NCBI GenBank assembly: GCA_900541315.1
Contig: UQJF01000008.1
Coordinates: forward strand, 1 to 42,799
Direction: 5' to 3'
DNA: 42,799 nt
Origin: an uncultured Clostridium sp.
GTDB taxonomy: Bacteria; Bacillota; Clostridia; Lachnospirales; Lachnospiraceae
Shown here one piece after another: positions 33,539-42,763 of this stretch. The position numbers and the translations under genes are program-made. The notes beneath the pieces are model-generated. The model was not told where the DNA came from. It was given only the letters and a program-made list of their open reading frames with translations, and searched no databases. Numbering within the stretch: the first letter of the stretch is position 1; each line of letters begins with the position of its first letter.

Positions 33539-34684
33539 ATGGATCAGGCACTAAAAAAACAGGTAAAAAAATATGCAGTTATGACAGTGATCATGCTTAT
33601 CATGGCACTGGCAGTCATAAAAGTGAATCAGGTGAATAAGACACAGCTGGTCAACCGTACAGGACAGACTTTTGAAACAGGGAAAGTGATCCGTATCCTG
33701 GAAGACAACATCCAGGAAGACGGAATGCGTGTGGGGCAGCAGTCTGTAGTCGTAAAGATGACGAGTGGAGTGAAAAAGGGACAGGAACTTACAACTACCA
33801 GCAGTGCAGGCTATCTTTTTGGTGCAGCCTGTAAAGTAGGAATGCGGGTAGTGGTTCTCCAGAGCGTTGCAGGGGATTCTGTGATCACAAGCGTATATTC
33901 CATGGACCGTAAGGAAGTTATCATCGGTTTTGTGGTTCTTTACTTTCTGGTATTGTGCCTGGTTGGCGGTATGCAGGGCGTAAAAGGTGCGTTGGGACTG
34001 ATATTTACTTTTGGAGCCATTCTTTTTATCTATCTTCCAGTGGTCTACATGGGATATTCTCCCTTCTGGACAGCCGTATTTATATGTGCAGTCACAACAG
34101 CAGTGACCATGTACCTTATTGGAGGTGCCTCGAAAAAGACAGTCTGTGCAGTTGCGGGGACTATAACAGGAGTCCTGATCGCAGGGATCACAGCTACTGT
34201 ATTTTCAAAATTATCAGGAATTACAGGGTGGAATGTATCAGATATAGAAAGTCTGCTCACCCTTTATGAAACAAATAATATACAGGTAGGCGGTCTTTTA
34301 TTTTCAGGTCTTCTTATCAGTACATTAGGAGCCGTTATGGATGTAGCCATGTCCATATCCAGTGCCATGAAAGAAATTTATGACCAGAACCCTGATATTT
34401 CCCGTATGCAGCTGATCAGAGCAGGAATGCGCGTAGGCCGGGATATGATGGGAACAGACTCCAATACGCTGATCTTAGCTTTTGCAGGCAGCAGTGTGTC
34501 AATGCTGATCATGGATTATGCCTATCATCTTCCTTATCTTCAGATCATCAATTCTAATAATATCGGTATTGCCCTGATGCAGGGACTTTCCGGCAGTTTC
34601 GGGATCGTATTAAGTGTTCCGGCTACAGTAGCTTTTGCAGCATGGATCTATGCAGGAACAAATAAAATCCATATTTCTTTCTGA
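33539..34684 (+). CDS. YibE/F family membrane protein
   Basis: A 381-residue membrane protein of the YibE/F family (PF07907). An N-terminal hydrophobic segment (MTVIMLIMALAVI) is followed by an extracytoplasmic beta-rich part to about residue 120, then six to seven hydrophobic segments. The late AVMDVAMSISSAMKEI and GRDMMGTDSNTLILAFAG are the family signatures. Function is unknown. The ATG at 33539 has GGGG eight bases upstream; the GTG six bases earlier is less likely. It converges on a LysR gene and ends 61 bases from it with no clear terminator between them. Confidence 0.88.
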   Translation: MDQALKKQVKKYAVMTVIMLIMALAVIKVNQVNKTQLVNRTGQTFETGKVIRILEDNIQEDGMRVGQQSVVVKMTSGVKKGQELTTTSSAGYLFGAACKVGMRVVVLQSVAGDSVITSVYSMDRKEVIIGFVVLYFLVLCLVGGMQGVKGALGLIFTFGAILFIYLPVVYMGYSPFWTAVFICAVTTAVTMYLIGGASKKTVCAVAGTITGVLIAGITATVFSKLSGITGWNVSDIESLLTLYETNNIQVGGLLFSGLLISTLGAVMDVAMSISSAMKEIYDQNPDISRMQLIRAGMRVGRDMMGTDSNTLILAFAGSSVSMLIMDYAYHLPYLQIINSNNIGIALMQGLSGSFGIVLSVPATVAFAAWIYAGTNKIHISF

Positions 34685-34745
34685 TCTTTTAACTTCAGCA
34701 TTATTGAAATGGACGATCAGTGAATGGATGGGGGTACACTGGTGG

Positions 34746-35678
34746 CTATTTTGAAGCTGATAGGGAAGCAGCATAGTTTTTCAGGATTTCCATATAGTCT
34801 CTGGCATGCTGAGAAAGATATTTCTTTTTCTGGTATGCAGCAATGGAAGTGGTGAGCACCGGTTTTGCACCAATGGAAAAGCAGCATCCTTCAGGAAAAA
34901 AGCGGGATTCTTCCCGAAAATAGCTTTCTGGGGCAAAGGCAGCTCCGAGTCCCTGGATCGCCAGGCGGATGGACATAGCACTGTTGCGGGTGTGAAGGAG
35001 TACTGTTGGTTCCATGGAATATTCTTTAAATAAAGACTGTGCGATGCCGCCGGTATTCTGGTCCGGATATAGAAGGATGAAGTTTTCTTTTTCAAGCATT
35101 TTTAAGTCCAGCCATGGATGGAGGAAGCCTTCCTTGGTCTGGGCTTTTTTACATAATGGGTGGTCTTTGTTTAAGACCAGCACGATCTCTTCTTTTCTTA
35201 ATATCTGATAATCCATATTTTCCGGAAATTTATGTACATTATAAATAGTCAGGTCAATGGAGTTGTCCCCAAGACTGTTTTCTGCTACGAAATTGATGGC
35301 TTCCATAATATTTAAGGTGACATAAGGGTGCCGCTTGTGAAAGCCCATAAGGGATGGTTCGATCAATGTTGTACCCATCATAATAGGGGCAGCAATGTTT
35401 AAACGTCCTTTTTCCTGGTGGGCAATATCATCAAATTCCTGGCTCCACTGATCACCAAAGGCAGCAATGCGCTCTGCATAGTACAGATAACGTTCACCCA
35501 TGTAAGTGGGATAGTAGTGATTTTCCCGGCGGTCAAATAGGGGCGCTCCTAAACGTTCCTCCAGGTTTTTTAAATATTTGCTTAAAGAGGGCTGGGAGAT
35601 ATACAGGGATTCCGCAGCCTTTCCGATACTCTGGTGTTTTGCAATAGCGAGAATATAACGGGCTTCTTTTAATTCCAT
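34746..35678 (-). CDS. LysR family transcriptional regulator divergent from the ABC importer
   Basis: A 310-residue regulator with the helix-turn-helix MELKEARYILAIAKHQ and SIGKAAESLYISQPSLSKYL at the N-terminus, followed by an effector-binding domain (GLGAAFAPESYF near the end is typical). AGGAAAGGA precedes the minus-strand start. It is divergent from a spermidine/putrescine-type ABC operon and the deaminases behind it, with 179 bases between, so it probably controls them in response to the substrate or a product. Confidence 0.9.
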   Translation of the reverse strand: MELKEARYILAIAKHQSIGKAAESLYISQPSLSKYLKNLEERLGAPLFDRRENHYYPTYMGERYLYYAERIAAFGDQWSQEFDDIAHQEKGRLNIAAPIMMGTTLIEPSLMGFHKRHPYVTLNIMEAINFVAENSLGDNSIDLTIYNVHKFPENMDYQILRKEEIVLVLNKDHPLCKKAQTKEGFLHPWLDLKMLEKENFILLYPDQNTGGIAQSLFKEYSMEPTVLLHTRNSAMSIRLAIQGLGAAFAPESYFREESRFFPEGCCFSIGAKPVLTTSIAAYQKKKYLSQHARDYMEILKNYAASLSASK

Positions 35679-35729
35679 AGTTGTCCTTTCCTGATTTATA
35701 TCATAGCTTTACTGCATAAAAAATATAGA

Positions 35730-35768
35730 AAATATATATTTGACTTATAGCATACCACTTTTTATAAT
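35730..35768 (+). promoter_or_regulatory. promoter of the ABC-deaminase operon with an overlapping palindrome
   Basis: TTGACT at 35740-35745 and a perfect TATAAT at 35763-35768 are exactly 17 bases apart. The 12-base palindrome AAATATATATTT (35730-35741) abuts the -35 and could be a LysR contact site, though its AT-only content makes this weak. Confidence 0.7.
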
Positions 35769-35857
35769 GAATGTAAAATATATAAGCATACTTCATTAAG
35801 AAACAAATATTTATTAGTAGTATTAATTAATATTTATCAGAGAGGAGAAACAAAGCA

Positions 35858-36691
35858 ATGAAAAAGAGCAGTGCATGGTTTATGCTCATACCAGGACTGA
35901 TGATACTGTTTTTATTTCTGGCGATCCCATTGTTACGGGTATTGTTTCCAAGCATCTTTTCCGGGGCATATCCGTTTGATGCTTATGTGGGATTTTTCCA
36001 GGATGAGTATTACAGAAACATATTTATCCGTACGGTAAAGATTGCAGTGATCACTACTTTTGTCTGTATGGCGGGAGGTATCCCCACAGCTTATTTTATC
36101 AGCCGGTGCAGCAAGAAATGGAGAGGTATACTCCTTGCAGCGTCCATTTTCCCGATGATGACCAACTCTGTTATACGAAGCTTTGCATGGATCAATATTC
36201 TGGGAAGCAATGGCATTATCAATAAAGTGCTGGTTGGACTGGGAATGGTGCCAAAGCCATTAAAATTATTGTATACCGATTTTTCTATTATTATCGGTTC
36301 TGTATATCTGTTTCTTCCGCTGATGATCGTAACAGTAGCAGGTGTTATGGAAAATATTGATGATGACATGATGGAAGCAGCCTTAAGTCTTGGGGCGGCC
36401 CGCATGGAAGCCTTTATGAAGGTGATCTTCCCTATGAGTCTTCCGGGCATTATTGTAGGAGGTATCCTGGTATTTACCGGAACGCTGACTGCTTATACAA
36501 CACCTCAGTTATTAGGAGGCAATTCCAACATGGTACTGGCGACCCTGATCTACCAGCGTGCAATGTCTGTCAGTGACTGGACAGGTGCTTCTGTGATCGC
36601 ACTGATCATGATAGTTGTAACACTGGCTGTTATCCGGGGCTTCAATGCGCTGGCAGCTAAACTGGATCAAAGAGGTGAGGATTATGCGTAA
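35858..36691 (+). CDS. ABC transporter permease, PotB type
   Basis: A 277-residue inner membrane permease with six hydrophobic segments. The EAA loop that contacts the ATPase is EAALSLGAARMEAFMKVIFPMSLPG. The conserved NSVIRSFAW region is typical of the first permease of spermidine/putrescine-type importers. GAGAGGAG precedes the start. It is the first gene of the operon and overlaps the second permease gene by 8 bases. The substrate may be a purine or related amine rather than a polyamine, judging by the deaminase genes behind it. Confidence 0.9.
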   Translation: MKKSSAWFMLIPGLMILFLFLAIPLLRVLFPSIFSGAYPFDAYVGFFQDEYYRNIFIRTVKIAVITTFVCMAGGIPTAYFISRCSKKWRGILLAASIFPMMTNSVIRSFAWINILGSNGIINKVLVGLGMVPKPLKLLYTDFSIIIGSVYLFLPLMIVTVAGVMENIDDDMMEAALSLGAARMEAFMKVIFPMSLPGIIVGGILVFTGTLTAYTTPQLLGGNSNMVLATLIYQRAMSVSDWTGASVIALIMIVVTLAVIRGFNALAAKLDQRGEDYA

Positions 36692-37466
36692 AAATAAATT
36701 TTTGACCATATGGGCAGTGCTGGTGTTCGCATTTCTTGCCATTCCGCTGTTTATCATTACTGTAACAGCATTTGGAGGCGGCAGCGCCATTACATTCCCG
36801 ATAGAGTCTTTTTCACTAAAATGGTTTGCCAATGTATTTGCCTTAAAATCCTTCCGCCGGTCTTTTATTACCAGCCTGGAAGTGGCATTTCTGGCAACTT
36901 TTATCTCCCTTTTAGTGGGTATCCCCGCAGCTTATGCCCTGGCAAGATCTGGTATGAAGGGAAGAGGATTTTTAAAATCTGTTTTCCTGTCCCCTACTAT
37001 TGTGCCGGGGATCGTTATCGGTTTTATTATGTACCAGTGCCTGATCTTAACCTTAAGAATCCCGGTATTTGCAGGGCTTTTAGTAGGTCATTTTATGGTA
37101 ACACTGCCATATGTGATCCGTGTTGTAGGTTCTTCTATGGAGCAGTTTGATTTTTCTATTGAAGAGGCAGCATGGAGTCTTGGTTGTCCTAAAACAGCTG
37201 CTTTTTTTAAGGTAGTGCTTCCTAATATAACAAGCGGCATTTCTTCCGCGTTTATGCTGGCATTTATCAATTCCTTTAATAATATCCCTGTATCCATGTT
37301 TTTATCAGGCCCCGGCGTTTCCACATTCCCGTCAGCCCTGATGAATTATATTGAATATAATTATGATCCTACGGTTTCTGCTGTATCTGTACTTTTAATG
37401 GCAGCAACGGTTATTATCATGGTCATTGTAGACCGTACACTGGGGATCGCAGCTCTAGCAAAATAA
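36684..37466 (+). CDS. ABC transporter permease, PotC type
   Basis: A 260-residue permease with six hydrophobic segments. The EAA loop reads EAAWSLGCPKTAAFFKVVLPNI, and LSPTIVPGIVIGFIMY is typical of PotC-like subunits. It pairs with the PotB-type permease as a heterodimer. AGAGGTGAGG precedes the ATG at 36684, which lies within the end of the upstream gene (ATGCGTAA); the longer open frame from 36645 is not supported. Confidence 0.9.
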   Translation: MRKNKFLTIWAVLVFAFLAIPLFIITVTAFGGGSAITFPIESFSLKWFANVFALKSFRRSFITSLEVAFLATFISLLVGIPAAYALARSGMKGRGFLKSVFLSPTIVPGIVIGFIMYQCLILTLRIPVFAGLLVGHFMVTLPYVIRVVGSSMEQFDFSIEEAAWSLGCPKTAAFFKVVLPNITSGISSAFMLAFINSFNNIPVSMFLSGPGVSTFPSALMNYIEYNYDPTVSAVSVLLMAATVIIMVIVDRTLGIAALAK

Positions 37467-37517
37467 GCTACAGGTTATTACAGGTGCTGGTCAGACAGAT
37501 AAAGGAGAAAATGAAAA

Positions 37518-38558
37518 ATGGCATTTATGAGTTTAAAGGACATTGATGTTAGTTACGATAAGAAAAAACAGATCTTAAAAGGTTTGAGTCTTGATGTGGA
37601 AAAGGGAGAGCTGGTATCTTTACTTGGTCCCAGCGGCTGCGGAAAATCCACAACACTCCGGGTAGTAGCTGGTTTTATTGATCCTCAGGGTGGAAGTTTT
37701 CTGCTGGATGGGGAAGATATGACAAAGGTTCCAGTCCATAAAAGAAACTTTGGACTGGTATTTCAGAGTTATGCATTGTTCCCACATCTTTCAGTGTATG
37801 ACAACGTGGCTTTCGGCCTTCGTACCAGAAAAATGGATAAGGAACAGATTGATAAAAAAGTAAAGGATATTCTGGAGGTATGCGGTCTTAGTGATCTGGC
37901 GAACCGTTTCCCAAGACAGATGTCAGGTGGTCAGAGACAGAGAGTAGCACTGGCCCGTTCCTTAGTCATTGAGCCAAAGCTTCTTTTATTAGATGAGCCA
38001 TTATCCAATCTGGATGCAAAGCTGCGTCTCTCTATGCGTGTGGAGATCAAACGCCTGCAGAAAAAGTTAGGTATTACAACGTTATTTGTAACCCATGACC
38101 AGGAGGAATGTTTTTCAATTTCTGATAAAGTAGCAGTTATGAATGGCGGTGTGATCGAGCAGTATGACACTCCGGAAAATATCTACCGAAGACCTGCAAC
38201 AGAGTTTGTAGCCCGTTTTATCGGATTTGAGAATTTTCTGGATGTGGAGAAAAAGGCGGACCACGTATATACTCTGGCAGATGGAACTGCATTTAAAACA
38301 GCTATGGATTTAGAAGGGAAAGAATATGCAGCAACCATCCGTCCAGATGATATCCGTCTGGCAGATGAGACTGCTTTTGAAAATGTACTTGGCGGCAAAA
38401 TAGGAGTACGCACATTCCTTGGAAAGAGCTATCAGTATGAAGTGGAGACTGCAGCCGGGATTTTAAAGGTAAATATGGGTACAGACCATGTATTTAAAGA
38501 GGGAGATGTGCTCCGTCTGTATCTTCCGGAGGATAAGCTGATCCTGGTCAGAAGATAA
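37518..38558 (+). CDS. ABC transporter ATP-binding protein, PotA type
   Basis: A 346-residue ATPase. Walker A is GPSGCGKST, the signature is MSGGQRQRVALARSL, and Walker B is LLLDEPLSNLDAKLR; the conserved switch His lies in VTHDQEE. The C-terminal part from about residue 240 is an OB-type TOBE domain, as in PotA/UgpC-class ATPases. GGAG precedes the start. It energises the two permeases upstream. Confidence 0.93.
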   Translation: MAFMSLKDIDVSYDKKKQILKGLSLDVEKGELVSLLGPSGCGKSTTLRVVAGFIDPQGGSFLLDGEDMTKVPVHKRNFGLVFQSYALFPHLSVYDNVAFGLRTRKMDKEQIDKKVKDILEVCGLSDLANRFPRQMSGGQRQRVALARSLVIEPKLLLLDEPLSNLDAKLRLSMRVEIKRLQKKLGITTLFVTHDQEECFSISDKVAVMNGGVIEQYDTPENIYRRPATEFVARFIGFENFLDVEKKADHVYTLADGTAFKTAMDLEGKEYAATIRPDDIRLADETAFENVLGGKIGVRTFLGKSYQYEVETAAGILKVNMGTDHVFKEGDVLRLYLPEDKLILVRR

Positions 38559-38570
38559 ATAAGGATTGCG

Positions 38571-38587
38571 GGAGTGCAAAGCACCCG
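38571..38587 (+). promoter_or_regulatory. small intercistronic hairpin before the binding protein gene
   Basis: GGG-A-GTGC and GCACCC pair around AAA in the 94-base gap between the ATPase and binding protein genes. No T tract. Possible mRNA processing or stabilising element. Confidence 0.3.
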
Positions 38588-38652
38588 GCGATCGGTATCA
38601 GAGAGATTAAAATATTTATATATTAAGAATTTATTTTAAGAAGGAGATCATT

Positions 38653-39753
38653 ATGAAAAAGAGATTAGCAGTAGTACTTTGTGCAGCAATGATGTTATCT
38701 GCTTGCGGCGGGGCATCTGGTTCTGATCAGGCAGCAGATAACAAGGGACAGGAAGCAGATTCTAAAGCTGACAGCAAAGAGGCGTCTAAGGGAGATGGAA
38801 AACTGGTCCTTTCTACATATGGGCTGAGCGAAGATATTTCTGAGGATGAGGTATATGCTCCGTTTGAGCAGGAATTTGGCTGCAAGATCGTAACAGAAAC
38901 AGGTGGTACCAATGACCGTTATACCAAGCTGGCAGCAGACAGCGAATCTTCTATTGATGTGATCGAGCTTTCTCAGGCCATGACTGCAAAGGGCGTAGAT
39001 GAAGGACTTTTTGATACCATTGACTTAAGTAAGATCCCAAATGCCAAGAACCTGATCCCAGCTGCAAAAGAACTGGCTGAAAATGGCCAGGGCATTCCAT
39101 ATACCATTAACAGTATTGGTATCATTTATAATCCGGAGCTGACCGGTTTTGAGATCAAGAGTTTTGATGATCTGTGGGATTCACGTCTGGAAGGAATGGT
39201 TTCTATTCCTGAGATCACAACTACCTTTGGACCTGCTATGGTTTATGTAGCAGGCAATCACGCAGGTACTCCTGTGGCAGAGGATGAAGGTAAGGCTGCC
39301 TTTGAGACACTGGCAGAGTTAAAGCCAAATCTTGTTAAGACTTATACAAAATCTTCTGACCTGATCAACATGTTTACTTCAGGTGAAGTAGCAGCAGCTG
39401 TTGTAGGTGATTTCGGTGTTCCTACCATTGAAGCAGCAAATCCTGATCTGGTATACGTAACTCCAGAAGGAACTTATGCAAACTTTAATACCATTAACAT
39501 TACCAAGAATTGTAAGAACATAGATTTGGCTTATGAATATTTAAATTACCGTATCAGTCCAGAGCTGCAGACTAAGACTGGTAAGGCATTAAATGAAGCT
39601 CCTACAAACACAGAGGTTGATTTTAATGAAGAAGAAGCAAAAGATATGACCTATGGGGAAACTGCTGATAACGCAAAAATCGTAGATTATTCTTTTGTAA
39701 ACCCAATCTTAAACAACTGGATCGACCAGTGGAATAGAACTATTAACCAGTAG
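38653..39753 (+). CDS. ABC transporter substrate-binding lipoprotein, PotD type
   Basis: A 366-residue exported binding protein. The lipobox is LSAC at residues 15-18 (C18), followed by an Asp/Lys/Ser-rich linker to about residue 48. The mature domain has spermidine/putrescine-binding features: VLSTYGLSEDISEDEVYAPF-like start, IPYTINSIGIIYNP, SFDDLWDSRLEGMVSIPE, and ALNEAPTNTEV near the end. The acidic polyamine pocket residues cannot be confirmed by eye. AAGAAGGAG precedes the start. It lies fourth in the operon, directly before the adenine-deaminase-family gene, only 10 bases away. Confidence 0.9.
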   Translation: MKKRLAVVLCAAMMLSACGGASGSDQAADNKGQEADSKADSKEASKGDGKLVLSTYGLSEDISEDEVYAPFEQEFGCKIVTETGGTNDRYTKLAADSESSIDVIELSQAMTAKGVDEGLFDTIDLSKIPNAKNLIPAAKELAENGQGIPYTINSIGIIYNPELTGFEIKSFDDLWDSRLEGMVSIPEITTTFGPAMVYVAGNHAGTPVAEDEGKAAFETLAELKPNLVKTYTKSSDLINMFTSGEVAAAVVGDFGVPTIEAANPDLVYVTPEGTYANFNTINITKNCKNIDLAYEYLNYRISPELQTKTGKALNEAPTNTEVDFNEEEAKDMTYGETADNAKIVDYSFVNPILNNWIDQWNRTINQ

Positions 39754-39763
39754 GAGAGAATAT

Positions 39764-41542
39764 ATGACCGCTGATCTTATCATTAAAAACGCTAATGTCT
39801 TTATGACCTACAGACAGTGTTTTGAAAAGCGGGATGTGGCAGTTGCAGGGGAAAAGTTTTATTGCGTTTCCCCTGCAATTGTTTATCCTGGGGTGAAGAC
39901 CATTGATGCCAAAGGAAAATATATGATCCCTGGTCTGATCGATATCCATATGCATATTGAAAGCTCTATGACAACACCGGTGGAATTTTCCAGAATCACA
40001 CTTCCCTATGGTGTGACTACTGTTGTGGCAGATGCTCATGAAATAGCTAATGTGTTTGGCGTGGAAGGCATAAAAAGCTTTATGAGCCAGAAAACAGAAC
40101 AGGATATTTTCTGGGCGATCCCTTCCAGCGTACCGGCTACTAATGAAATGTTGGAGACACCGGGAGCCTTTCTTTATCCTGAGGATGCAGCGAAAATAGC
40201 TTCGGCTCCGGGGGTGCTCTGCCTGGGAGAGATAATGAACTTTAAGGATCTTTGTGCTGAAGGGTACAGTAAGACAAGGGAAATGATCCGGCTTTGCAGG
40301 CAAGCGGCGCCTTTGATGCGTATTGAAGGCCATTGTCCGGGACTTTCCGGGGAAGACTTAAACCGCTTTATCTATGAGGGGGTGGATGCGGACCACACTC
40401 AGCAGACAACTCAGACTGTATTAGAAAAAGCGGATCTTGGAATGTTTTTGGAGCTGCAGCTTAAGTCTTTGCGGACGGAAGTAGTAAAGGTTGTCTGTGA
40501 TAAGGTATTATATGAAAATGTAGCTCTGGTCACTGATGACACCATGGCAGATAAGCTGGCAGAGAGTCAGTTAAATGGGATTGTAAAGAACGCTGTAGAA
40601 GCTGGTATGCCTGTAGAAAAGGCAATCTACTGTGCTACATGGACACCTGCAAGGAGGATGCATTTAGATGACCGGGGAATGATCGCACCGGGAAAGATTG
40701 CAGATTTTGCTCTTTTAGAATCTCTTGAAGAAATGCAGCCGGTCATGGTATTTAAAAGTGGAAGCTGCGTATATGAAAAAGGTGTACTGGAAGAAGAACA
40801 GGCAGAAATACAGGCGGGAAAGCTGACAGAAAAGCAAGTAGAAAAGGTTTTTTCTGTGGGAGATTTCCCGGAGCATTTTTATCATTCGGTCCACTGCCGG
40901 TCGGCTGTAAAAGAGGATTTTCAGATCAAAGTGGAAAATCGGTCGGCTGTTTTTGCAGAGGTAAATGTGATAAAAATATCGGATTTTGGCACTGCCACAA
41001 CACCTGTTACACGGAGATTATCTGTTAAAAACGGGTATATCTGCTGGAAGGAAGCAGGACTGTCCCTGGCAGTAGTGTATGAGCGTCATGGGAAAAATGG
41101 AAATATTGCCAAAGCGCTGGTAGAAGGCACCTTAAAAAAGCCGGGAGCAGCAGCAACTACCTGGTCTCATGACAGCCACAATCTTCTTGTTGTGGGAAAT
41201 AGCGAGGAAGATATGGAACTTGCCCAGAAAAAGGTGAGAGAGCTTCAGGGAGGATATGTGGTGTATGCTGGTGGAAAGCTGGCGGCGCAGACAGCTCTTC
41301 CTATAGGGGGCATTTTATCGGATCAGCCGATGTCTGTTCTGGGAGAACAGCTGGGGCAGGTGCGAAAGGCTATGGAAGATCTGGGCTATGACAATAATAA
41401 TGTGATCATGTCCATGTCTACATTGTGCCTTCCGGTATCGCCAAGACTGAAGCTGACGGATTTCGGATTGTTAGAGGTAAAGACCCAGGAGAAAGTGCCT
41501 TTAATCCAGAATTATTTTGATAAAAATGGAATGAGGATCTGA
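39764..41542 (+). CDS. adenine deaminase family amidohydrolase with atypical motifs
   Basis: A 592-residue member of the AdeC family, a binuclear metal amidohydrolase that converts adenine to hypoxanthine and ammonia. The metal motif is DIHMHIESSM (H62, H64, E66), followed by VVADAHEIANVFG, GHCPGLSGEDLN and LVTDDT, and the C-terminal AdeC domain is complete (ATTWSHDSHNLLVVG, LPIGGILSD). However, the segment that usually reads SDHE reads ADHT, and the usual REGS-type loop reads LQLKS. The substrate may therefore differ from adenine, for example another aminopurine. It follows the ABC binding protein by 10 bases and precedes a second amidohydrolase by two, so import and deamination look coupled. 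Confidence 0.82.
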   Translation: MTADLIIKNANVFMTYRQCFEKRDVAVAGEKFYCVSPAIVYPGVKTIDAKGKYMIPGLIDIHMHIESSMTTPVEFSRITLPYGVTTVVADAHEIANVFGVEGIKSFMSQKTEQDIFWAIPSSVPATNEMLETPGAFLYPEDAAKIASAPGVLCLGEIMNFKDLCAEGYSKTREMIRLCRQAAPLMRIEGHCPGLSGEDLNRFIYEGVDADHTQQTTQTVLEKADLGMFLELQLKSLRTEVVKVVCDKVLYENVALVTDDTMADKLAESQLNGIVKNAVEAGMPVEKAIYCATWTPARRMHLDDRGMIAPGKIADFALLESLEEMQPVMVFKSGSCVYEKGVLEEEQAEIQAGKLTEKQVEKVFSVGDFPEHFYHSVHCRSAVKEDFQIKVENRSAVFAEVNVIKISDFGTATTPVTRRLSVKNGYICWKEAGLSLAVVYERHGKNGNIAKALVEGTLKKPGAAATTWSHDSHNLLVVGNSEEDMELAQKKVRELQGGYVVYAGGKLAAQTALPIGGILSDQPMSVLGEQLGQVRKAMEDLGYDNNNVIMSMSTLCLPVSPRLKLTDFGLLEVKTQEKVPLIQNYFDKNGMRI

Positions 41543-41544
41543 AA

Positions 41545-42763
41545 GTGAAAACGATCATTCAAAATGGAATTGTAGTGACCATGGATCAGCAGATGCATGT
41601 GTGGGATCATGGTTATGTGATAATAGACGGAACAAAAATTGTGGAAGTAGGACCTGAAAGTGGGCTGATGGATAGAAAGGCAGTTTTGTCCCGGGCAGGA
41701 GAAATCTGGCAGGAAAAGGATGCCCGAAGAGGGATCATCATGCCGGGAATGATCAATACCCACAGTCATCTGGGGATGATTCCTTTCAGAGGCTTGGGGG
41801 ATGACTGTAAGGATCGTTTGCGGGTATTTCTGCTTCCTATGGAATCTCAGGCAATGGACGGGGAGCTGGCAGCGGCATCTGCCAGATATGGCATTTGTGA
41901 ACTGCTGCTTTCCGGTGTGACTACGGTTCTGGATATGTATTATTTTGAGGAAAAAGTAGCCCATGTCATGGATCAGATGGGTATCCGGGGAATTGCAGGG
42001 GAGACAGTTATGGAAGATGCCACATGTGATTCATCTTGTGCAGAGGAAGCTCTGGAACAGGGGGTGGATCTAATACGGACTTACAGAAACCATCCAAGAG
42101 TGAAAGGTGCACTGACCCCACATGGAACTACTACCTGCAGTGGAGAACATATGAAAATGGCGTTGGAAGAGGATATAAAGGGAAATACGGTTTTTACCCT
42201 CCATACTGCGGAAATGGATTATGAAATAACGTATCTGGCAGAAAAATACCAGATGAGCCCTGTGGAGTACCTTAATTCCCTGGGGCTTTTAGGAGCACAT
42301 ACGCTGACAGCCCATAGTATCCGCCTGACAGAGACAGATTGCAGGCTGCTAGCGGAAACGAAAACCAATGTAGCCCACTGTATTGGTTCCAACACTAAGG
42401 CAGCAAAAGGAGTGGCACCGGTAGCGCAGCTTCGCAGTCTGGGAGTGAATGTAGGTCTTGGTACGGATGGACCTGCCAGCGGAAATACGCTGGATCTGTT
42501 TACCCAGATGCGTATGTGTGAAAATTTCCACAAAAACACCTTAAAGGACAGAAGCGCTTTTCCTGCAAAAGAGATTGTAAAAATGGCAACCATTGAAGGC
42601 GCAAAAGCTTTAGGACTGGGAGATGTGACCGGTTCTTTAGAACTTGGAAAAGAGGCGGATCTGGTGATCATCGAAACAGATTCTTCTAATATGTTTCCTG
42701 TATATGATCCTTATTCAGCTTTGGTCTACAGTGCCTTTGCGTCTAATGTACGGGATGTATATA
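41545..42763 (+). CDS. amidohydrolase of the SAH/MTA deaminase - chlorohydrolase family (3' truncated)
   Basis: A GTG start at 41545, with GAGG upstream and two bases after the previous stop, opens a frame that runs off the genomic sequence after about 406 residues. Motifs of the family are complete: H73-S-H75 in NTHSHLGM, PHGTTTC, FTLHTAEMDYE, TAHSI and GTDGPAS. Relatives deaminate S-adenosylhomocysteine, methylthioadenosine, guanine or triazines using one metal ion. With the preceding deaminase and importer it fits a purine salvage or catabolism operon. The open frame continues into adapter sequence as SYTHLRAHET, which is artefact; the true C-terminus (perhaps 30-50 residues) is missing. 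Confidence 0.88.
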
